Shown here piece after piece: positions 23,946-35,956 of a stretch of 64,000 nt of DNA. Where the stretch lies: the NCBI GenBank assembly GCA_027405735.1, contig JAPEHQ010000020.1:682001-746000 (forward strand), written 5' to 3'. The translations under genes were made by a program, and so were the position numbers. The stretch is from Mucor racemosus (Eukaryota > Mucoromycota > Mucoromycetes > Mucorales > Mucoraceae). A model generated the notes under the pieces. It had not been told where the DNA came from and did no database searches. It was given only the letters and a program-made list of their open reading frames with translations. Every line of letters begins with the position of its first letter. The stretch's first letter is position 1.

Positions 23946-25688
23946 TCAATTGTAAGCTTCGTTAAATACATGTTGAATATTTCTACTGATTTGCTCGTTT
24001 CCATCTACGATTTCAGATGACAGCAGAGAAGCCAAATTCGTTAGTAATTTGTTCAGTTCTTTGTTTCCTATTATTGTAGTTGTTGAAATATCGTCTTCAT
24101 ACAAGTCTTCAATACAACCAAATATTCTCTCAACGTTTCCACTTTGTTTACATTGACGTTTCAAAGATGTAATAGTATTCAAACACAAGCTTGCTTCAGC
24201 TCCATTTTCCCACACTTGAGTTGCGATGTGCCTGAAAAGCTTTGACGCGGCCACAACACTGGAATCTCTGTCTTGATTACGGGAGCGATCTGCGATTGTC
24301 CATATTGTCCAAGGTCTTGTTCGAACATCATTAGTAAATTTAGACGAGAATCGATAACACAGGTAGGTGGACAATCGATTAAACTTGGATCTTAGTTGGC
24401 GTAACTGAGCATGTTCATCGAATGGATAAAGCAAATATTGGTGAGAAGATCTAATTCCATCAAGTTGCGTATTTGCTTTTGTCGTCATTTCAATTTCTTG
24501 AAGTTTGCATTTCTCAATAAAGATCCTTGTACTTCTACTTGGTATGAATCCATTTGAGCCAGAGGCACCGACAACTACTGACTGATTACTTTCCAGGCGT
24601 ATAGATGAAGTAATCAAAACGTTCATAGTTTTAGTTCCCAGCACTAATTTCTTAGCATTATCATTGTCAATCAAGCATAATTCTACATTTTGGTATCTTG
24701 TATCAGTGTGAGGTAAAGAGGACTGGGGGATGTTTCCTTTTGTTGATGATGTCTTTTCATAGTGTGCATCCAGCGATGGGAGTCTTGAATATATCTCACC
24801 ACCAAGAACAAGTAAAGACTTGCCTCCCTCCACAAAAACAGCCTCTTCCAACAAATGAGCGCATGATTTAGCTGCCATTGGATTTAGAGTCCAGCTGTTG
24901 TTTAGCAAAAGTGCAGTCTGAGGATCCAACTCGATGTAGTTTGACTTTGATAGTAATGCTCTGCAATGACTATTCAATACGATGTTCCGGATTAAGCATG
25001 GTGTTTGGTCGGGTTGGCTGTCTTCATCAATTTCTTTTCTCTTTTTTGGAATGAATATGAGTGATGATGGTTTGTTTTCTGCTTCAAGCGTCATCATGTT
25101 GCCAATAACTTTCGGTGCAGCCAGCAAGTGGTGTTCTTCCCCTTCATGGTCAACGTAAATCACAGGTTCCAAGTCCCCTAGTTTGGCTACCAACATTTTT
25201 TTTTCTTGCTCTTTTTCAGGTTGATGTAGTGCATCGAAAGCTGATAGAACTGATGTCTTGTAGTAATGTCTTTTGATATTATGTTCGTTCTTTGTTTGAT
25301 CTTTCGGCTGTGATGACGTTGTCTGGGTATTTAAAGCTACATTTACAGCATCATCCACAACTAAGCTGTCATCATCTGAATTACTGTCGTCTTTTTCATT
25401 GTTGTCGTGTGTTTTTTTTATGTGTCTTTTCAATGAGTCAGGATTGGGGTAGTACTTCTCGTTACAATACGGACAGACAAAGACCCCTTTGTCATTCCTG
25501 ATCACCCTTTTTGAGGCTATTAAGTCAAATATTCATTAGTATCCAAAAAAAAAAAGGACGTTAAGCTCCCACTTGCCTTTATTCAACTCAACAGTGATTT
25601 CTTTGGAATGAAAGCGGTAGACATGGAGGCTTAAGGCTTGTTTTGATGAAAGCGATTTTTCACAATCTTGACAAGCGAAAGAGCTCAT
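23946..25688 (-). CDS. Two-finger C2H2 protein of unknown function
   Basis: Exons 25688-25577 and 25516-23946 (560 residues) are joined across a GC-AG intron (donor GGCAAGT). Finger 1 (FACQDCEKSLSSKQ...HVYRFH) lies in exon 1 and finger 2 (FVCPYCNEKYYPNP...HIKKTH) at the start of exon 2. An acidic Asp/Ser stretch follows, then a KKRKE basic patch (possible nuclear signal) and about 370 residues with no recognised domain, ending HVFNEAYN. The ATG chosen is just after the short repeat tract; the upstream ATG used in the duplicate is mutated here to ATA. It is the full-length copy of the gene whose partial inverted duplicate lies at 20512-22044. It may be transposon-derived or a lineage-specific regulator; the sequence does not decide. 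Confidence 0.72.
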
Positions 25689-25734
25689 AGAATTTAAAGA
25701 AAAAGAAAAAAGAAAGTGGTCAGAAATCGGCTGT

Positions 25735-25868
25735 GAAATTGGTGAAATAGGCTGTGAAATCGGTTGTGAAATTGGTGAAATTGGTGAAATAGACTGTGAA
25801 ATCGGTGATGAAATTGGTGAAATTGGTGAAATTGGTGAAATTGGTGAAAGTGGTGAAATAGGCTGTGT
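25735..25868 (-). repeat. Short version of the ISP/ISQP minisatellite
   Basis: About 135 bp of the same 9/12-bp units as at 20518-21345, read on the minus strand and directly upstream of the two-finger gene. It sits in the 5' leader if translation begins at the MSSF methionine. Confidence 0.8.
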
Positions 25869-26884
25869 ACAGTATATGTGATAAAATAAGAAATGATAAA
25901 ACTTTTTTATTCAGTTACGAAAGAAAATGTGGTTCCTGGTTTTTAGTCTTTTTTTTTTTTTTTCACTTTTTCAAAAATTTATTTTGAGCATTGAAAGAAC
26001 GTGTGGTCCAATGTTTGAGGCCTATTGTTCAATATTGGATAAACTGCTTTTCTGAAAGATGCATGACAAATAAATATAGTAGATTGATGATCATGTAACG
26101 GTTAAAATCTGAAAATTCATATTTCACTCCGCTTACCGAGATTGGATTCATTATATGTAATCATTTGATTTCACAGGAAACAGTAAAAGATAAGGCAGCA
26201 TCTTTACTTCAAGAGATAGCTCTCAATGAGAGCTTTGTTTTGATGTATTACATTCTGCAAAAGTTCAGTTATTTTTAAAAATAAATGATACGATAGTTCA
26301 TAGAAAACCCCTGAAAATAATGTAGTTGTTTGGTTTCAAGAGTTTTCCTGAACCTAAAACAAACAATATTTGCTTAAATGTTTTTGCATTAGCTTTAATA
26401 AATAGTGTTGTATACTATAGTATTTTTTATTTTGCATTGTTAGATTATTTTACTATAGAAATAAGATTGCAAATGCAAGCACCTGAATATTTTTTAGTAT
26501 ATTTTTTTTCCCGCTATTCGTTTTTTACGATAATCAACTCATTTAGTTACCTGAGTCTAATTATAGGCACATCGAGTGCAACATCAAGATGAATCTATCA
26601 ATCAAGATATCTGTTCTTTTCCCTTTCTATTACCCAGATTATATCGGATTTTTTCCCTTGGTTTAACAAAGATCATTTACAATCTGATGCTGTTCACTTG
26701 AATCTTTGAAACTAAATGATGCATTGCGAATCTAAATAACCAAATGGAAAAAAGACACAATACAACGAGATAATGTGTTCATCTCCGCCTTGTTTTGTGT
26801 TGTGTTGTGTTATGATTAACCACCTCCTCATTTTTTTTTCTCATTCATTTTTAAACGAAAAAAACTTGAATTTTTTATTTTGCC

Positions 26885-26919
<35 letters not shown>

Positions 26920-26933
26920 TTACAATAGTGGAT
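25869..26933. other. Intergenic region upstream of DeSI-2 gene
   Basis: AT-rich; an open frame at 26326-26592 is hydrophobic and unsupported. A long T-tract (26889-26916) lies about 20 bp before the DeSI-2 start codon and probably belongs to its core promoter or leader. Confidence 0.45.
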
Positions 26934-28108
26934 ATGTTTGATTTAATACGAAATACTTTCAATAAAACCGAAGTTAATTCTGAACAAGAAAAGCGCAAAA
27001 GTACGTTTACCATCTCGATTCGTGCAAATGGTTGATTTATTTTAACGTATTTTTTTTTATTTCTAGTTGTTTTAAACGTCTATGATATGGTATTTGAACC
27101 ACCAAAAATTAGAAAAACAAAACTCTCGGATTATTGACATTTTCTATATACAATTCAGTTACAACCAGGATTTATCACAAATTTTGGTTATTTCTTAGGC
27201 ATTGGTATGTTTAATTTGTATTGTAAAAAGTATCAAAGCTAACAAGATCCAATTTTAGGTATTTACCATTCCGGAATTGAAATTGGAGAACATGAATATT
27301 GCTTTGGAGGACATGATTATGAGAATGTAACAGGTGTTTTTATGGTAGAGCCAAAGATTGGACCTCAAGGACTTTTATTCAAGTAAGAATTTATAAAATA
27401 ATGTATATTGATTATAAATAATTGACACTTTCAAATAGACAATCAATAAATATGGGTTATACTAATTTATCTCAGCAGCAAGTGGATAAAGTATTACAAG
27501 AAATATCAAAAGAATATGTAGGAACATCATATAAACTATTGACAAGGTAAAGTTTAAAGATCTTTTTGATGTGAAATACAATATTCTGATATTTCACAGA
27601 AATTGTAATCATTTTTCTGAAGATCTATGCAAGAGATTGACAGGAAAACAAGCTCCTGGATGGGTCAATCGGGCAGCAAAATTAGGTACCATGTTCCCAT
27701 GTGTCATACCTACAGAATGGGTTGAGCCTCCTGATGCCACAGCTATTAGTGAGTATAAACATTTGAAATATAAAGTTTTCTTTATTAATGTTATATACAG
27801 AATCAGAAACCTCGGGATCACCTTCATCTTCATCTTGTTCATCAAATACTCCATTAAAGAAACCGGCAACATCACCATCACCAACACCATTACCACCACC
27901 AGTAACAACAGTAAAAATGAAGAGATTATCTTCTCCTCCATCTTCTCGTCGTCCATCTGGCAGTGATAGTATACGTCTTGTTAGGACACCTGTAATGGAA
28001 GATGATGAAATTGATTGTTCAAGTCCTGTTAAAGAACCAGATACCTACAGACCAGAAGTTATTCGATCAGCTACTCAATTATCGATTACTGCACCTGTTG
28101 GATTTTAA
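26934..28108 (+). CDS. DESI2: DeSI-2-like PPPDE cysteine peptidase
   Basis: Seven exons: 26934-27000, 27067-27089, 27159-27204, 27259-27382, 27439-27546, 27600-27748 and 27801-28108, all in phase, give 274 residues. The PPPDE fold is complete: VLNVYDM, then GIGIYHSGIEIGEHEY with the catalytic His (HSG) and FGGH, then LLTRNCNHFSEDLCKRLTG with the catalytic Cys (NCNHF), and PGWVNRAA. Order and spacing match human DESI2. Family enzymes remove SUMO or ubiquitin or act as palmitoyl thioesterases. Beyond about residue 172 is a Ser/Pro/Thr-rich tail with PLPPPVTT and acidic patches, not conserved with animals. The four-exon split of the N-terminal 85 residues explains why a single frame shows only the end. 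Confidence 0.93.
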
Positions 28109-28778
28109 ACTTTATATATATTTATATACCTATTATTAATACCTTATTTTATTTTATTTTAACATATAATCAATTAGAAGACAAATCTCTGAAAAAAAAT
28201 CTCCTTTTATGGATTTCGGGGGTCCAAATGTGTAAAATTAAAGTGGTTCTCCCAACTTTTGATGGAAACCATGTATATTATTTAGCGTTTATCTCCATCA
28301 AAATCATATTTTTATTTCAAATCGACTAAAGTTATCCTGTATTTCAGAAGTTGGAGAATAAGGAGATATCACTTTTATATTTTTTCACGAATTTTTATGT
28401 ATTTCTAAATAGTTTTTGAAAAGCTGAGATAATTAAAAAAAAAAATGAAGCAAGAACTGAAAAACACAATGATTTGTTTTGCATCAAAATTGATCGTAAT
28501 ATATTTTTATGTAAAATCTATTTAGTAAATCCATTATTTCAGAGGTTACAGAATATAATTGCATAATTTTTATATTTTTTATGGATTTTTACATATTTTT
28601 AAATAGTTTTTGAAAATTTATGTTTGTTTATTTACTTGTTGCGCTATAAAAGAGTGTGAAAATGATATTCATTTTCAAAGAATATCAAATGATTAGGGAT
28701 GATGTTTATTTTAAAAAAATGATAAGATGATATATAACAATATGATATTATAAGGTGGAGGGGGGGGGGGGAGTGTAA
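28109..28778. other. Convergent intergenic region
   Basis: AT-rich, with repeated stretches such as ATTTTTATGTATTT(C/T)(T)AAATAGTTTTTGAAAA at 28391-28420 and 28583-28612. A G-run (12 G) lies at 28760-28771 next to the 3' end of the minus-strand gene. No gene seen. Confidence 0.4.
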
Positions 28779-30832
28779 TCAGAAGCTATTCATATACAAA
28801 GGGTCTGAATTCTTGATGGTTTTATCATGTAATATTATATTGGTGTTTTGTTTGAAATGAACATCCAAAGTTTTCAACTCTTGGTACCCAGATCTCTTTC
28901 TTGCTACGGCTTTCATGTTATTTGTATGAGATGATTTAAGCTGCTCCAGAACTTGATATGTTGCTTCAATGTTTTCCTGAACAAAATAATTAGTGTCAAA
29001 TGCTTTTGTTGCTCAATATGAGGCTACTATACCTTTAAAAACCACATGAGATTAACCAACTTTCGTAAATTGACTTCACATGATTCTCGACTTACAGGAA
29101 TCTTGACACTTCCAATACAGTTAATGCAATATAATTTGTCATCTGTCATATTGAATTTCCATAAACGTATTTTGAAAGCTATAAGGCACAAAAGTTACTA
29201 CACTCATTCTTCAGAAGCAATTTAACCACTTACGAGTAACTTGAATGAAATAGACGGATACCATTTTGAAGATTTGAAAATCAGCATAATGATATAAACG
29301 ACCAATATTATGTAGCATTGAGAGAAGACCATAGCCAGCTTTAATATAGTCTTTTACTTCTTTCGGTCTATCCTCCACGTTCAGCTTTCCGGTCGTTTCT
29401 AATAAAGCAATTTCCAATTTGGAAGATCTCAAGGAAAGGGTTCCATCTGCATTATAGTAATGCGTCGTATCGTTCAATAACAGCTTTAACTCTTTGCCTA
29501 CTGCCTTGAGTCTAGTTTCTCCTGGAAGAAATTTCATGTTATCCATACTTCGAGCCAAGGATTGAACAATTGGAAAAATGATTCGAACATTGAGATTTAC
29601 TTCATCCACAAAAACGTCATCGTTGTTCACAAACATTTCATTGGTGCTATATGATGAAAATTGTTGCATTAGCATGCTTGAAGTTCATAAATCTTGACAC
29701 AAATGACAGTTTATTTATCAGATACTTACAAAGTTTTGTAGACTTCTTCTGAAAACTTGAGAAATAAGCAGTTTGATTCATTTACAAACATAGTTTTGGA
29801 TAATAAAAATGATTTGGCATCATTCTGGGAAAGGTCCTACAAACATGCGTGAATTCATATACTTGAGTAAAAGTATTGAGCATTATAAATTCTATTGCTA
29901 TTACCAGTTGATCAAAGAATGAATCATGGTAGTCGGTGCTGTTATTGAAGTAATCAGGGAAGCTCTTGACAATTATATTTGTTCTATCGATAAGTTCTTC
30001 CGTATAGTATTTTTGAGTGGTTGGTGAGCCGATTTTGTTCCCCATTTGTACTATGTTAAGACGCTCTAAACTGTATGAGCCATTTAAATATTTGGTTAGA
30101 GTAAAATCGTTCATGGTTAGCAGTGAATAGCATACCTGTGATTGTGAATATCTTTATCATTATTCATTTTTTCTAAAACTTCCATCCACAATTGCCAAAT
30201 GCTGACCTCTTCAGACTTCTCATCTTCAGACTCCTCATCTCCTGACTCTTCAGAAACCTGATCTTCTGTATCATCTTTAGCCACCTCATCTTCTGACTCC
30301 TCGTCAGGATCAACAATCTAAAGACGAGCTGTCAATAATATACGATAGGAATATATTTTGCAGTAAACTTACATCAGACCATAAACGCTTTCTTAATAAA
30401 GCACTAGGAGTGTGTAAAGTAGGAGGGATAGGAGGGATAGGAGGGATAGGACTTACTTCAATCTCATCTCGTCTCGTTGTCTATTTATATTTCACAATTA
30501 GTGCAAAGTCTATGAATTTATTCATCATTATTGATTACCTCATTAAACGTTTGATAAGTTGCTTGATAGTTCGTTTGATTACGAGCTTTATTGATAATCG
30601 TTGATGCCGTTTGGTTTGTGTGAGATTGTTTAGGTACTTCCCAATTGTTTATAAGGTATTGTGCTTGCTGTCTTTGTGCCTCATTCTTGTGGTTGCATAA
30701 TGACTTCAATTCTTCTTTTACTAAGTGTAAATGATAAGCTCTTTGTCCATCAGGATAGGTTCTTTGAATTTCCTCCAAAGCTCCAGCAATAGTCCAATCT
30801 TTCGGTGTAGTTTTTGCAAAGAAGTTCAACAT
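28779..30832 (-). CDS. Eight-exon orphan protein
   Basis: Exons (minus): 30832-30539, 30480-30373, 30317-30136, 30070-29905, 29836-29730, 29646-29234, 29178-29033 and 28976-28779. All seven introns have GT-AG ends and consistent phase, giving about 537 residues; the ATG chosen is the first in frame (MLNFFAKTTPKDW). Features in order: an N-terminal polar helix-rich part, a short SPIPPIPPIPP stretch in exon 2, a strongly acidic Glu/Asp/Ser block in exon 3, a mixed alpha-like middle (LDNLN-type helices, HYYNADGTLSLRSSKLEIAL), and a cysteine pair YCINCIGSVKIPVSRESC in exon 7. No known domain was recognised. The intact exon structure and lack of stops argue that it is functional. Confidence 0.75.
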
Positions 30833-30847
30833 CAAGAATAGATGCAA

Positions 30848-31169
30848 GCAATTTTGATAGAGAAACCAGAGTAGATGCAGAAGCTATGGTCGTGTAAACA
30901 GAATGATCGTAGATGTAATTAGTTTTTTAAAATGTAAAAATGATAAATGTGAGGTATGAAAGATTATGAGAATGATACACTGCGTAAAATCATTGATCTA
31001 CGTCATCAGACCAATAATTTGACTGTTGGCAAATGCGCGACATCGCGTTATCAGTTTTTTCTCCTTCATAAAGCTAACAAATTGATGGTTGTTTCAAGGC
31101 AACGAAATGACACTCTTCTTTCATTTAATTATGTTGTATCATCCACTATGTATGACCCGTTTGTTCCCT
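30848..31169. other. Spacer upstream of the orphan gene
   Basis: No supported gene. It probably contains the promoter of the minus-strand orphan gene and the edge of the tandem repeat. Confidence 0.35.
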
Positions 31170-31774
31170 GATATTTGCTTCTCAAGAGCCTTGAAGGAGG
31201 TTCTGCAATTACGTTTTCATTGCCGCATGATTACGTTCAGCTTTATTGATGCGGCAGAATTTACGATGGGATTGTAGGTGCCTTGAAGTACAATTTACAG
31301 TAGTTTGATTCAATTTCTGGCATCTGCGCTTCGCTTGGTGAAGCTGTTAAGGTTGACAAATCCCTGTATTACTTTCCTTATCGTACCTTTTGTATCATCT
31401 ACTATGTATGACCCGTTTGTTCCTTGGTATTTGCTTCTCAATAGCCTTGAAGGAGGTTTTGCAATCACGTTTGCATTTCCGTCTGATTACGTTCAGCTTC
31501 CTTGATGTGGTTATCCGGTCAAGAACGGGCGAACTCAATAAGCTATGATTGCTTGATTGGGGGTTCCTTATACTTTAATACAACTCGCTCCAGCATATGT
31601 AGACATAGTGGGGGTCGCTATTGAGATTACGTTCGCTTTACATCTGATCACGTTCAGCTTCGCTGATATGATGGGTCTATACGATGAGTAATATGAGATT
31701 TGCAACCTTTACAGCTTCCCTAGGCGATTTATAATAGCTAAGTACCTTGAACCATTTATATCGCAAAGAATTTC

Positions 31775-31950
31775 CTATCATTCACCTTGTTGCTTTAGGT
31801 TTTGTTTCATGTGGATATTTAACTCTTTGGATCCAAGTTGTTCGTAAACTAGATGGTCTTGTAAAGCACTTTTTGCAGTAAGAACACACATATCTACCAG
31901 ATGAGGTCGATCGACTGAGATTTACTTCTGCTTCTTCATTTCCTAATAGC
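31775..31950 (-). pseudogene. Zinc-finger gene fragment (tandem unit 1)
   Basis: The minus strand reads SGRYVCSYCKKCFTRPSSL followed by RTTW, resembling a fungal C2H2 finger of the FTRPSSLRTH type, but the His ligands are lost and the frame soon stops. The duplicated unit has the same fragment ending near 32660 (RYVCLYCKKCF). It is not related to the 1-7 kb zinc-finger family. Confidence 0.5.
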
Positions 31951-32534
31951 CTCGAAGGAGGCTCTGCAATTACGTTTTCATTGCCGCATGATTACGTTCA
32001 GCTTTATTGATGCGGCAGAATTTACGATGGGATTGTAGGTGCCTTGAAGTACAATTTACAGTAGTTTGATTCAATTTCTGGCATCTGCGCTTCGCTTGGT
32101 GAAGCTGTTAAGGTTGACAAATCCCTGTATTACTTTCCTTATCGTACCTTTTGTATCATCTACTATGTATGACCCGTTTGTTCCTTGGTATTTGCTTCTC
32201 AATAGCCTTGAAGGAGGTTTTGCAATCACGTTTGCATTTCCGTCTGATTACGTTCAGCTTCCTTGATGTGGTTATCCGGTCAAGAACGGGCGAACTCAAT
32301 AAGCTATGATTGCTTGATTGGGGGTTCCTTATACTTTAATACAACTCGCTCCAGCATATGTAGACATAGTGGGGGTCGCTATTGAGATTACGTTCGCTTT
32401 ACATCTGATCACGTTCAGCTTCGCTGATATGATGGGTCTATACGATGAGTAATATGAGATTTGCAACCTTTACAGCTTCCCTAGGCGATTTATAATAGCT
32501 AAGTACCTTGAACCATTTATATCGCAAAGAATTT

Positions 32535-32661
32535 CCTATCATTCACCTTGTTGCTTTAGGTTTTGTTTCATGTGGATATTTAACTCTTTGGATCCAAGTT
32601 GTTCGTAAACTAGATGGTCTTGTAAAGCACTTTTTGCAGTAAAGACACACATATCTAGTTA
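32535..32661 (-). pseudogene. Zinc-finger gene fragment (tandem unit 2)
   Basis: Second copy of the decayed finger, carried along in the 761-bp duplication. It begins RYVCLYCKKCF and lacks the upstream Ser-rich lead seen in unit 1 because the duplication ends here. Confidence 0.45.
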
Positions 32662-32898
32662 AACCCAAACAAAACCTTCTAAAAAGGAGCTATTAGACAT
32701 TTGTAAATTATGTATGCTATTTTCTTGTAGAGTTATTACTTAGCCCCTCCTCCGCCCCTCACCTTTTTCTTATCCACCCCCTTATTAATATTATTTCATT
32801 ATTTTACTACTATAGCTAAATTTACCATTAGTATTCCTTCTTTACTGCTGCAATAAACAACATCTTAAATGGTCCGTGCACACATACACAATATTTTA

Positions 32899-35022
32899 TT
32901 ATAAGTCAATACTATCATCATCTTTTGCATTAGATAATGCAACTGCAGATCTATTTCGTCGTAATGGACTAGATTCTTTCAATAAAAATGATATCCATGC
33001 ATCAGTAAATGATTCTTTTTGTGGCGGTTTTTCTAATACAGGTGATGTGGGTCCAAATCCTGCCCCTGGTGTTGTTGAACCACCATTTTTAGGTCTTGAT
33101 AGACCAATTTGTTCTTTTTGTTCTTCGGTTAATTGTAAAACATTGGATATGATGGTAAGAATGTCGTATCTTTTACGATCTCCTCGTGGAGCCATAAAGA
33201 ATCCCACAAGTAAATTTGTAATGAGTTGTCTATCTACGTTGCTCTCACTTGTCTCTTCTTTTAATTTTCTCATGGCTTCTACTAAATGTTCGTTCAAAAT
33301 AATGGCCTCGTGTCTTAATTTGCCAATCAAAAGGTTCTTTTCCTTGATTTCTTGTTCATATTTTTGGGTTTTTCCAACATCTTGTTGATATTTGGATAAA
33401 GCTGCTTCAGCAATATGAGCTCTTTCTTCATATTCTGCCCATGACTTCTTGGCCACTGTAAGTTGTCTTTCAATATGCTCAACAGCTGCTTGCATTTCAG
33501 CATCTTTGGTTGCTTGGAATTCCTCGAGTACGGTTTGTAAATTGGCTAAACTGGCCTTTTCTGATTCGTTTTCAATTTGCTCGGATTCCATTTGGGATTT
33601 GAGCTGTGATAGTTCCAATTTACTGGATTCCAACTGTTCACGAACCTGACTGCATTCTGCGTCCAACTGCATGGCCATGGCCTCATATTCTTCTCTTTCT
33701 TGTTGTACATTTTCTAATTTGTTGGAAAGTTGTGAAATCTCTCTATCTAAACTCTCGATTTGTTGTGATGATTCTTGATCACGCAACATCATATCGGATC
33801 GACTTTGTTCCAATTCACGACTCGTACTTTCAAGCTCTTGAGTTAATTCGCTCACTCGTTGTCTCAATTGTTTGTCTTGCTCTAATCGAGGAGTCAAAGT
33901 TTCTTTGATGTGTGATAATTTACCCAACAAGGATTGATGCTCTTTGGAGAGTTGCTTTTCTCTGTCTTGACTTTCTTTCTTTTCCTTTTCAGTAGTCAAT
34001 AATTTTGACTCAAGATCTTTAACTTGAGTTTCTAATGAGGTGAGTTGCTCCAATTGACCTGAAATGTCTTCTCTTTCGGTGAGTGCACGCTCTTTTTCTT
34101 CGGTGATTTCATTAATGGTTATATTTAATTGTGTAATTTGTCGTTTAAGATCTTTTTGCGCCTCTTCCAATTGTAATTTGTGCTTTTTATCTGTATTTTT
34201 GATCTGATCTTGTTGTTCTTGAAGTGTGCTTCGAACTTGCTCAAGAGTTAATAAGATGGAAGGTGGAACTGAACTGTCGATCACCCCATTTTCTGGATCC
34301 TTTAATATACTCTTTAAACTCTCTTGGATCGTTTCGACATGATCCGCCTTTTTCAAATCTATTTCGACCTTATTAGTTTGATATTCAATTACTTTTTACT
34401 CTTATTTTACCTTTTATTTCCTCCTCTAATTTCTTGATTTTTGCTTCCAAAGCTTCATCTGATATATGTGTAATAGTATTGTTCAGTCGAGATATTCAAT
34501 ATATATATTTATATGTACCTTTGCTTGGTTTCTTTTTATTGTGCTCTGTAGACTTGCTTAGTCGTTTTTGTACTGATTTTATGTAACTGTCTAATAAAGT
34601 GGAAGTGGAAACATCAGGAGTAGTAGTTGTTGTGTTTTCCTCATCTATAGTGGTTGCTGTGGTTTCTAAAATGTCTACCAACTGCTTGATCTCTTTTTGA
34701 TGACCTTGGTTTGTCTTTTCCAACTCTTTTTCTAGTTCATTTACTTTATCATCTTTCTCGGTAATGATTTTTTCATGTTGACTCTTTTGATCCGTCAAGG
34801 ATTTGTTTAATTTCGCATTTTCTTGTGCCAATGATTTTAGATGAGTACCTGCTTGTGTTAGTTTTTTTTGAAAATTGACCAATTGTGCGTGCTCTTCTTT
34901 ATATTTCTTTTCGTATTCTTCGAGTCGTGTCTTTAACACTGTTACTTTTAAGAATAAACAAAACTTTAGTTTCATGGTAACACATTTAGTATAATATACT
35001 TACTGTCATCTGTTGTAGACAT
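32899..35022 (-). CDS. RUD3: Golgin with GRAB domain, Rud3/GMAP-210 type
   Basis: Exons (minus): 35022-35004, 34944-34519, 34458-34411 and 34358-32899, in phase, 650 residues. The protein starts MSTTDDITVLKTRLEEYEKK and is almost wholly coiled coil (Glu/Gln/Lys/Leu heptads) to about residue 540, except a Thr-rich break near residue 120. Near the C terminus is a GRAB (GRIP-related Arf-binding) motif: RQLITNLLVGFFMAPRGD, RKRYDILTIISNVL, then LTEEQKEQIGL. This is how Rud3 and GMAP-210 bind Arf1/Arl1 at cis-Golgi membranes to tether ER-Golgi vesicles. A Gly/Pro-rich tail follows. A GRIP domain is absent, which separates it from Imh1. Confidence 0.88.
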
Positions 35023-35956
35023 TTTATTTCTTGGCTTTGTAGTAGAAAGGACTCTATGGGAATACAATAGAACAACAGAAATATTAGAAAGAGGGAAAAA
35101 TACAACGTTTAGATTTTACACAACCAATTTTTATTCAAGAGGAGCTGCCTCTGCTTATTGGCCCAACATATCCCCTTTGAGTACTGAATATTCTTGGGTG
35201 TAATGCCGTTCAAGTTTTGCTTCAACCACTTGGTTTAACGGTTTCTATTGCGTTCAAGATGGTACAAAATGGGCGACCTGCATAAATTCATTTAATGTTT
35301 GATTATAATAAATTTCGTTCCTGAATTTAGTGTCTCCAATCATAGCGTAATGTGTGTCTCGCCAATGTACTTTTGCATCTCGAGGATAGAAGAAAGGCTA
35401 GTCTGAGCCATATCTACAAATATAGTCCAGATTTTCCATGAGCTACATTTACGCTTTAAAAAACCAAAGAAAAGATAGGTTATTAAAGCTTGTCTTCTTC
35501 TTTCGGCACTCATAGAACTGATTATGGCCTTGCGTGTGATATGGTTTTACATTCAAACTTGAAAATACAGCCGTAATAAGAGAGAGAGAGAGAGAGTTAC
35601 TAAAGTAATACATCATACGTATAATTCAAGAATGCCAAGTATTATAGATTAGAATAAAAACCTTTTGATTGTTTTAATAATGTAGGGCTAACTGAATAGG
35701 TTGATCAAAATAAAAATACAAAGTGAGACATGAAATGTAATAGGCTTTAAACTTTTTGCAAAAGCTTCGATATTTACAGTAATCGAAAATGCGAGCATTG
35801 CTAACTAATTGGTTATATTCTACAGCCGAGCAAACAGCTTTATGCTTCTTTTATTTTCATTTGTTTGCACTACAATTTGGGCATAATGTGTAGCCAGTAT
35901 TTGCATTATTTTTTATAAGTTTAGCTGCTTGCTTGTGGATAAATAAAGCGAGAATG
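35023..35956. other. Intergenic region, no gene seen
   Basis: RUD3 promoter side. Contains a GA microsatellite (35580-35595). No coding signal. Confidence 0.4.

Larger units (their letters stand above)
31185..32665. repeat. Tandem duplication, 761-bp period
   Basis: Sequence at 31200-31895 recurs at 31961-32656 almost without change. Inside each unit, shorter degenerate repeats of about 45 bp recur, built around GATTACGTTCAGCTT and CTTGAAGGAGGTT(C/T)TGCAAT. The near identity shows a recent duplication. Identical 66-residue open frames at 31305 and 32066 are by-products. Confidence 0.9.

Noticed and set aside
33449..33908. Plus-strand ORFs opposite RUD3
   Set aside because: Shadow frames of the coiled-coil coding strand, which is supported by the GRAB motif and splice phases.
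32899..35022. Imh1/GRIP golgin or myosin-like protein instead of RUD3
   Set aside because: No GRIP tyrosine/Gly pattern and no motor; the C-terminal MAPRGDRKR region fits GRAB.
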